The notes under the pieces are model-generated. The model worked only from the letters and a program-made list of their open reading frames with translations. It ran no database searches and was not told the origin of the DNA. A DNA stretch of 64,000 nt from Microbacterium sp. A20 (lineage in GTDB: Bacteria; Actinomycetota; Actinomycetes; Actinomycetales; Microbacteriaceae), in contig NZ_SSDF01000088.1 of the NCBI RefSeq assembly GCF_004794515.1, positions 82,942 through 146,941 of the forward strand, read 5' to 3'. Each line of letters begins with the position of its first letter. The stretch's first letter is position 1. Of the stretch, positions 57,337 to 64,000 are shown in pieces. A program made the position numbers and the translations under genes.

Positions 57337-58304
57337 CCGTTGAGAACCACTCCACCGACGACGCCGCGCTTCGTCAGGCCATGCACCGGGTGCGCACCGA
57401 GGTCGACAAGGCGGTCATCGGCCAGGCCGGCACCGTCACCGGCCTCCTCGTCTCGCTGCTCGCACGAGGCCACGTGCTCCTGGAAGGAGTGCCCGGCGTC
57501 GCCAAGACGCTGGTCGTCCGGTCGTTCGCACGTGCCCTCGGCCTCGACACGAAACGCGTGCAGTTCACGCCGGACCTGATGCCGGGCGACGTCACGGGTT
57601 CCCTCGTGTACGACGCGCGCACGGGCGAGTTCGACTTTCGCGCCGGCCCGGTCTTCACCAACATCCTGCTCGCGGATGAGATCAACCGGACGCCGCCGAA
57701 GACGCAGGCCGCCCTCCTCGAGGCCATGGAGGAGCGCCAGGTGTCGGCCGACGGTGTCAGCCGCCCGCTGCCCGATCCCTTCCTCGTCGCTGCGACCCAG
57801 AACCCGATCGAGCACGAGGGCACGTACTCGCTGCCCGAAGCGCAGCTGGATCGCTTCCTGATGAAGCTCGTCGTCGGCATGCCGGAGCGCGACGCCGAGG
57901 TGTCGGTGCTCCGCCGGCATGCCGAGGGCTTCTCCCCGCGCGAGCTGACCGGCGTCGAGGCCGTCGTCTCCGCAGACGAGATCCGCGCGGCACAGCAGGC
58001 CGCCGCCTCGGTCGACGTCACCGATGACGTGCTGGGATACGTCGTCGATCTGGCGCGCGCGACGCGGCAGTCCCCCTCCGTCGAACTCGGCGCGAGCCCC
58101 CGCGCCTCGACCGGCCTCCTCGCCGCCGCCAAGGCCTGGGCGTGGTTGAACGCCTCCACCGCGGTGACACCCGATCACGTGCAGACGATGCTCGTGCCGG
58201 TGTGGCGTCACCGCCTCCAGCTGCGACCGGACGCCCAGATGGAGGGCGTCTCCGCCGACGCCGTGCTCACCTCGGTCGTGCAGCAGACCAGGGTTCCGAT
58301 CTAG
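57333..58304 (+). CDS. MoxR-family AAA+ ATPase
   Basis: The 323-residue ATPase has Walker A LLEGVPGVAKTLV, Walker B LLADEINRTPPKTQAALLEAM, sensor ATQNPIEHEGTYSLPEAQLDRF and a C-terminal lid. All catalytic motifs are intact. MoxR proteins act as chaperones with vWA-domain partners; the DUF58 protein encoded next carries such a domain. The start overlaps the DUF4350 stop. Confidence 0.94.
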   Translation: MTVENHSTDDAALRQAMHRVRTEVDKAVIGQAGTVTGLLVSLLARGHVLLEGVPGVAKTLVVRSFARALGLDTKRVQFTPDLMPGDVTGSLVYDARTGEFDFRAGPVFTNILLADEINRTPPKTQAALLEAMEERQVSADGVSRPLPDPFLVAATQNPIEHEGTYSLPEAQLDRFLMKLVVGMPERDAEVSVLRRHAEGFSPRELTGVEAVVSADEIRAAQQAAASVDVTDDVLGYVVDLARATRQSPSVELGASPRASTGLLAAAKAWAWLNASTAVTPDHVQTMLVPVWRHRLQLRPDAQMEGVSADAVLTSVVQQTRVPI

Positions 58305-59612
58305 GTGTTCATCACCGGTCGTCTCGCCGTCGCCCTCGCCGTCGGCGTCGTTCCGCTGGTCCTCGCCGGGCTCGCGGGCTATCCGCCGTACCCCGTGCTG
58401 GGCGCCTGGATCGGCCTCTGCATCCTTCTGGTCGTCGTGGATCTCGCCCTCGCCGCGAGCGCCCGGTCGGTGACGGTCAGCCGCCGGTTGCCCAAGCGCG
58501 CCCGGCTCGACGAACAGGTCCCGGTGAGCGTCGCCGTCCACAACCACGGTGCCCGATCGCTGCACGCGGTGATCCGCGACGCCTGGCAGCCCACGGCCGG
58601 CGCCCCCGCCGAGAGACAGCAGCTGCGGGTGGACCCGGGCGAGCGCGGTCGCGTGGCCATCCCGCTCACTCCGCGCCGACGCGGAGAGCTCGTGAGCGAG
58701 TTCGTTATGGTCCGCTCGCGCGGGCCCCTCGGTCTCGCCGGTCGACAGGCACGGCATCCGGTCCGAGGAGCGATCCGTGTGCTTCCCGCCTTCACCTCGC
58801 GAAAGCACCTCCCGTCGAGGCTGGCTCGGCTGCGCGAGCTGGACGGCAACACGAGCATCCAGGTCCGAGGCCAGGGAACCGAGTTCGACTCGTTGCGCGA
58901 GTACGTCCGCGGCGACGACGTGCGTTCGATCGACTGGCGAGCGACCGCGCGCGCCGGCACGACGATGCTGCGCACCTGGCGACCCGAACGCGACCGGCAT
59001 GTCGTCATCATCATCGACACCGGTCGGACGGCAGCCGCACGCGTGGGCGACGGCACCCGGGTCGATGCAGCCCTCGAAGCGGCGCTGCTGCTGGCAGCCC
59101 TCGCCTCGCGGGCAGGAGACCACGTGCACCTGCTGCTGTACGACCGCGTCGTGCGCGGCCGGGTCACCGGTGTGGACGGCACGGCACTCCTGCCTGCGAT
59201 GAGTGACGCCATGGCGCCCGTGCACGCGCGCCTGGTGGACACCGACTGGCACGGTGCCTTCGCCGCCGTACGCACGCTCACCACACGGCCTTCCCTGATC
59301 GTCGTGCTCACAGCGCAGGACGCCGCCGAGTCCGCTCGCGGCTTCCTCGGTGCCTTCCCCACCGCGTCGCGTGCGACCACCGTGCTCGTCGGGTCGGTCA
59401 CCGACGACGGCATCGCTGCGCTCGCGCGTGAACGCGGTTCCCGCGAGGACGTCTATCTCGCCGCGGCGGCCGAGCGGACGCTGCGCGATGCCGAGAACGT
59501 CGCGGATGCGATCCGCAGAGCGGGTGGCGAGGCGATCGCCGCCGATCCGGAAGAGCTACCGCCCCGCATCGCCGACCGCTACCTCGAGCTGAAGGCGGCC
59601 GGCCGGCTCTGA
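58305..59612 (+). CDS. DUF58 (vWA-like) protein
   Basis: The 435-residue protein begins at GTG 58305 directly after the MoxR TAG. Two N-terminal hydrophobic segments (about 5-48) anchor it; a cytosolic or extracellular beta region follows, then the DUF58 signature FDSLREYVRGDDVRSIDWRATAR and a vWA-like fold with IIIDTGRT (metal-site-like DxG). It should be the substrate or partner of the MoxR ATPase. It ends the operon that began at 54090. Confidence 0.92.
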   Translation: MFITGRLAVALAVGVVPLVLAGLAGYPPYPVLGAWIGLCILLVVVDLALAASARSVTVSRRLPKRARLDEQVPVSVAVHNHGARSLHAVIRDAWQPTAGAPAERQQLRVDPGERGRVAIPLTPRRRGELVSEFVMVRSRGPLGLAGRQARHPVRGAIRVLPAFTSRKHLPSRLARLRELDGNTSIQVRGQGTEFDSLREYVRGDDVRSIDWRATARAGTTMLRTWRPERDRHVVIIIDTGRTAAARVGDGTRVDAALEAALLLAALASRAGDHVHLLLYDRVVRGRVTGVDGTALLPAMSDAMAPVHARLVDTDWHGAFAAVRTLTTRPSLIVVLTAQDAAESARGFLGAFPTASRATTVLVGSVTDDGIAALARERGSREDVYLAAAAERTLRDAENVADAIRRAGGEAIAADPEELPPRIADRYLELKAAGRL

Positions 59613-59650
59613 CCGCGGTCGCCCTCAGGCGGTCCGCGATCAGCCGGTCA

Positions 59651-60661
59651 TCAGCCGGCGATGAGTCGAGGCGTGCCCGCTTCGTACTCGACGAGGTCGC
59701 CGGTCTCGCCACGGCGATGCGCCCGCCCGCCGATGACGAGCATGTAGATGAGGAACACCGCCAGCGCGGCAGCGCCGATGCCGATCTTCACCGGCCACGG
59801 CAGTCCCCAGCCGGTGACGAAGCCCTCCACGAGCCCGGCGAGGAAAAGGGCGAACACGAGCCCGAGTGCGACCGTCGCGAGCGATCGCCCCTCTTCGGCC
59901 AGCGCCTCCCCGCGGGTGCGGTGTCCCGGAGCCACCCACGCCCAGAACACGTGCAGACCGGCGGCGGCCGCGACGAAGATGCAGGTCATCTCGAGCATGC
60001 CGTGCGGAAGGATGTAGAGCACCATCAGGTCGGCCTTGTCGTACGCGGCCATGACCGCGCCGGACGTCCCGAGGCCCATGGCATTCTGCACGAGCATGTA
60101 CACCGGCCAGATTCCTGTGACGCCGAAGAGCACGCACTGCATGGCGATCCAGGCGTTGTTCGTCCAGACCATGCCCATGAACTCGGCAGCGGGATTCTCG
60201 GTGTAGTAGCCCGTGAAGCTCTCGTCGGCATACTGTTCGAGCATGTCCGGCGGACCGAGGGTCGCGACGAGGGCCGGGTCACTCGCGATCCACGCCGCTG
60301 TGCCGACCGCGACGGCGATGAAGGCGAGGGCGATCACCAGTGTCGTCCACCGCAGCCGGTACAGGGCGGCCGGAAGCTGCAGTCGGAAGAACCGAGCGGT
60401 CTGGGTGAGGATGCTGTCGGATGCTCCGGTGAGGCGCAGCCGGGCGCGGACCAGGATCGTGGAGAGGTAGGCACCCTGCGGGGAGTCGCCGACCGACGTC
60501 TTCAGCTCGGCGAGATCTGCGGAGGCGGCGCGGTATCGCACGATCAGTTCGTCCACGCCGGTGCCGTCGAGCCGGGCTCGGCTGAGTTCCTCGAGCCGTT
60601 CCCATTCCGCACGGCGAGCATCGGTCAGCGCATCGGCATCCACCTGATTTACTGTACTCAT
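59651..60661 (-). CDS. SpoIIM/DUF95-family membrane protein
   Basis: The 336-residue protein begins at ATG 60661 (GTG 60643 is an alternative start). A cytosolic helix (ARRAEWERLEELS) precedes about six membrane spans, with FFRLQLPAALYRLRWTTLV before the first and the DUF95 motif YILPHGMLEMTCIFVAAA. SpoIIM family members in non-spore-formers accompany RDD proteins; Rv3694c is the mycobacterial counterpart. It does not imply sporulation. Its start codon overlaps the opposite RDD start. Confidence 0.88.
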   Translation of the reverse strand: MSTVNQVDADALTDARRAEWERLEELSRARLDGTGVDELIVRYRAASADLAELKTSVGDSPQGAYLSTILVRARLRLTGASDSILTQTARFFRLQLPAALYRLRWTTLVIALAFIAVAVGTAAWIASDPALVATLGPPDMLEQYADESFTGYYTENPAAEFMGMVWTNNAWIAMQCVLFGVTGIWPVYMLVQNAMGLGTSGAVMAAYDKADLMVLYILPHGMLEMTCIFVAAAAGLHVFWAWVAPGHRTRGEALAEEGRSLATVALGLVFALFLAGLVEGFVTGWGLPWPVKIGIGAAALAVFLIYMLVIGGRAHRRGETGDLVEYEAGTPRLIAG

Positions 60662-60662
60662 G
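60659..60662. promoter_or_regulatory. Shared CATG divergent start site
   Basis: A single CATG provides ATG on both strands, starting SpoIIM leftward and RDD rightward with no intergenic DNA. Any promoter of either gene must lie inside the other's coding sequence, or both are leaderless. On the plus strand TTTACTGT four to eleven bases upstream could be a -10 element. Confidence 0.6.
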
Positions 60663-61469
60663 TCCGTCCCGATCGACGTCTCCGACGAGGTGCTCTCCGG
60701 CGAAGCCGTCGCGATCGACGTGCAGCCGGTCGGCTTCCTCCTGCGCGCTCTGGGCGCCGCGATCGACATGCTCCTGGGATATGCGGTGTTCATCCTCTGG
60801 CTCTTCCTGCGCATCTGGCTGCTCGATGCCGGCGTGCTCGACGATGCCACCGACCGCATCGCCACGGTCGCGGCGATCGTCGTGAGCTTCGTGGTGCTGC
60901 CCATCACGATGGAGGTCGCCCTCAAGGGCCGCAGCCTCGGCAAGCTCGCCGTCGGAGGGCGGATCGTCCGCGTGGACGGTGGCGCAGCCGGATTCCGGCA
61001 CGCGTTCATCCGGGCGCTTCTCGGAGTACTCGAGATCTACATGACCTTCGGCGGCATCGCGGTGCTCACCGGCGCTTTCACGGCGCGATCGCAGCGTCTG
61101 GGCGACCTGGTCGCCGGCACCTACAGTCAGCGCGTCCGCACTCCTGCACTCCCCTCGCACGTGCCGGTACTGCCCCCTGCTCTGGCCGGCTGGGCGCAGA
61201 TCGCCGACGTGGCGCGCATGCCCGACCGCCTCGCGCGCCGGATCTCGCAGTTCCTCGTGAGCGCGCCGCGGATGGTCCCCGCCGCTCGAGCGCGGGTGGC
61301 GCACGATCTGCTCGCCGAGGCGACGCCCTTCGTCTCGCCGATGCCGTCAGCCCCGCCGGAGCAGGTGCTGGTGGGCATCACCGTCCTCCGGCGGGAGCGG
61401 GAACGGCGCGCGCTGGAGAATGCCGACCGTCGAGCCGAGCGCCTCACCGGCCGACGCGTCGGCGTCTGA
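60660..61469 (+). CDS. RDD-family membrane protein
   Basis: The 269-residue protein has an RDD domain (about 18-155) with FLLRALGAAIDMLLGYAVF, MEVALKGRSLGKLAVG and RSQRLGDLVAGTY; conserved Arg and Asp residues are present. Three to four membrane spans are visible. A C-terminal soluble part follows (VARMPDRLARRISQFL). Its ATG at 60660-60662 shares CATG with the divergent SpoIIM start, and no Shine-Dalgarno sequence precedes it, so leaderless translation is possible. Confidence 0.88.
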   Translation: MSVPIDVSDEVLSGEAVAIDVQPVGFLLRALGAAIDMLLGYAVFILWLFLRIWLLDAGVLDDATDRIATVAAIVVSFVVLPITMEVALKGRSLGKLAVGGRIVRVDGGAAGFRHAFIRALLGVLEIYMTFGGIAVLTGAFTARSQRLGDLVAGTYSQRVRTPALPSHVPVLPPALAGWAQIADVARMPDRLARRISQFLVSAPRMVPAARARVAHDLLAEATPFVSPMPSAPPEQVLVGITVLRRERERRALENADRRAERLTGRRVGV

Positions 61470-61501
61470 TCCGTCCCCCGCTGACCGGGCCGCGGGAGCG
61501 A

Positions 61502-62947
<1,446 letters not shown>

Positions 62948-62990
62948 TTTCGTATTCTTCCATCACGATCAAGCCAGCACAGCGTGCGCG

Positions 62991-64000
62991 TCAGAAGCGG
63001 ATGGCGTCGATCACCTTCACGCGCAGCGCGACGAGTGCGGGGATGAATCCCGACACCGCACCGACGATCACCGAGGCGACGAGCCCGACGAGGGCCGCCC
63101 GCATCGGGAACGGCGGGACGTCCTGGATGCCGTAGAACATCGAGGTGACGACCCAGTCGGAGCGCAGCACCGCGACGACGATCGCGATCCCGATCACACC
63201 CGCGACCGTCGTGGCGACGAGACTCTCGAGGAACACCGCGAAGAACACACGCCCCGAGCTCGCACCGAACGCACGGCGGACTCCGATCTCGCGGACGCGC
63301 TGACGCATCGCCACGAGCTGGACGTTGATCAGGCTCAGTGCCCCGAGCGCGAGGATGAGCGCGGCGATCCCGCCCGTGATCATCTCGAATGTGGCCTGGA
63401 CGTCCATAGCTCCCGATTGCGCCGCCCAGTCGGTGCGGCTCACCGACACCGTCTGCCCCTCCGGCAGCCCGGCGCGCAGGTCCATCGCCAGCACCGGGCC
63501 GATCTCGTCGGCCTGCTGGGCTCCCACCCAGACCTCGTACTGCGTCATCGCATCGGGCGGCAACGCGTCCACACGAGCGCGATACGCGTCATAGAGCAGG
63601 TCGACCCGCAGTTCTTCGTCGCCGAACCCCTGGCGCGGGACGATGCCGATCACCTGGTAGGTGCCACCGGCCGGACCACCGAACACGACGGTCGGATGCT
63701 GCGCCAGCGGCACCCGCCCCAGACGGTCCCACAGCGCTTCGGTGATGACCACCGGTGGGGCCAGGGCCTCGACGTCGGTGTCGAGGAACCAGCGTCCCTC
63801 GAGAAGCTGCTCGCGGTGGATCTGCGAGAAGGCCGGATCCATCACGCGCGCCGGGACCGCGGTGATGCCCTCTGGAAGCTGCGCGTCCATCATGATCCCC
63901 TGCGCGATGCGCGCCGTGTGGCTGAAGCCGAATCGCTCCGAGACGCGGCTAAAACGAGCATCGAAGTCATCGTCGTCACGAGCGACGAGGTCACGGCGAC
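62991..64000 (-). CDS. ABC transporter permease, MacB/FtsX type (5' end missing)
   Basis: The frame remains open to the window edge, so at least 336 residues of the C-terminal part are present. A periplasmic MacB_PCD region contains PARVMDPAFSQIH and TYQVIGIVPRQGF. The FtsX permease domain follows with LSLINVQLVAMRQRVREIGVRRAFGASSGRVF and three spans at the end, terminating in LRVKVIDAIRF. Such permeases pair with LolD-type ATPases to move lipoproteins, peptides or drugs. The ATPase is presumably upstream outside the window. Confidence 0.9.
   Translation of the reverse strand, partial: RRDLVARDDDDFDARFSRVSERFGFSHTARIAQGIMMDAQLPEGITAVPARVMDPAFSQIHREQLLEGRWFLDTDVEALAPPVVITEALWDRLGRVPLAQHPTVVFGGPAGGTYQVIGIVPRQGFGDEELRVDLLYDAYRARVDALPPDAMTQYEVWVGAQQADEIGPVLAMDLRAGLPEGQTVSVSRTDWAAQSGAMDVQATFEMITGGIAALILALGALSLINVQLVAMRQRVREIGVRRAFGASSGRVFFAVFLESLVATTVAGVIGIAIVVAVLRSDWVVTSMFYGIQDVPPFPMRAALVGLVASVIVGAVSGFIPALVALRVKVIDAIRF

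Noticed and set aside
59651..60661. SpoIIM as a sign of sporulation
   Set aside because: The DUF95/SpoIIM family is widespread in non-sporulating Actinobacteria beside RDD genes, and no sporulation genes are present.
62948..62990. Possible SAH riboswitch before ahcY
   Set aside because: The gap is only 43 bases, too short, and no such fold was seen.

Overview
The window is high-GC actinobacterial DNA, and its gene content fits Microbacteriaceae, most likely Microbacterium or a close relative. That placement is an inference. It rests on the very high GC3 coding pattern, the fused KGD 2-oxoglutarate dehydrogenase, WhiB, the MtrA-MtrB-LpqB trio, a SigR/RsrA-type sigma/anti-sigma pair, a GuaB1-type enzyme and a DtxR/IdeR-type iron box. 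No tRNA, rRNA, CRISPR array, transposase or integrase was found. Genes are packed tightly, with many ATGA/GTGA overlaps, and no gap reaches 300 bases.

Layout. 0-8 kb: the tail of an HExxH protein, an iron-boxed siderophore-interacting domain gene, a tyrosine phosphatase coupled to an AhpD-like protein, an alpha/beta hydrolase, and a complete five-gene peptide/nickel-type ABC importer (SBP, two permeases, two ATPases). 8.7-11.9 kb: an accessory island on the minus strand. It holds a 5'-truncated Rhs C-terminal tip ending in an unassigned candidate toxin domain, then four small genes of unknown function in a translationally coupled series. Two of these genes share their 3' ends and about 50 bp of downstream DNA, an ~85-bp direct repeat. 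11.9-27 kb: housekeeping and metabolic genes (ung, SDR, metY, EEP phosphatase, metX, NUDIX, MFS, GNAT, thiamine-binding protein, DUF2029-like membrane protein, nnrD, OYE, two CNNM/CorC-like proteins, guaB1).

27-53 kb: 2-oxoglutarate dehydrogenase, then a region whose gene set, as I recall it, parallels Mycobacterium tuberculosis Rv3219-Rv3248c: Eis-like GNAT, rsrA-sigR, aroA, rsgA, bcp, whiB1, pdtaS-like kinase, an Rv3235-like protein, secA, hpf, comF, lpqB, mtrB and mtrA. A SAF-domain protein and a MinD/CpaE-like protein with a degenerate Walker A sit inside it without the usual pilus-export genes. 54-61.5 kb: a membrane protein, DUF4129, DUF4350, MoxR ATPase and DUF58 in one coupled operon, followed by a divergent SpoIIM/RDD pair whose start codons share a single CATG. 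This block resembles the M. tuberculosis Rv3690-Rv3695 group. 61.5-64 kb: ahcY and the 3' part of a MacB/FtsX-type permease that runs off the window.

Most of the window is ordinary core genome. The best candidate for something not previously described is the 8.7-11.9 kb orphan Rhs tip with its coupled array of putative immunity genes. Regulatory signals seen directly include an iron box before the SIP-domain gene, a 12-4-12 palindrome over the PadR promoter, and several strong intrinsic terminator-like hairpins.
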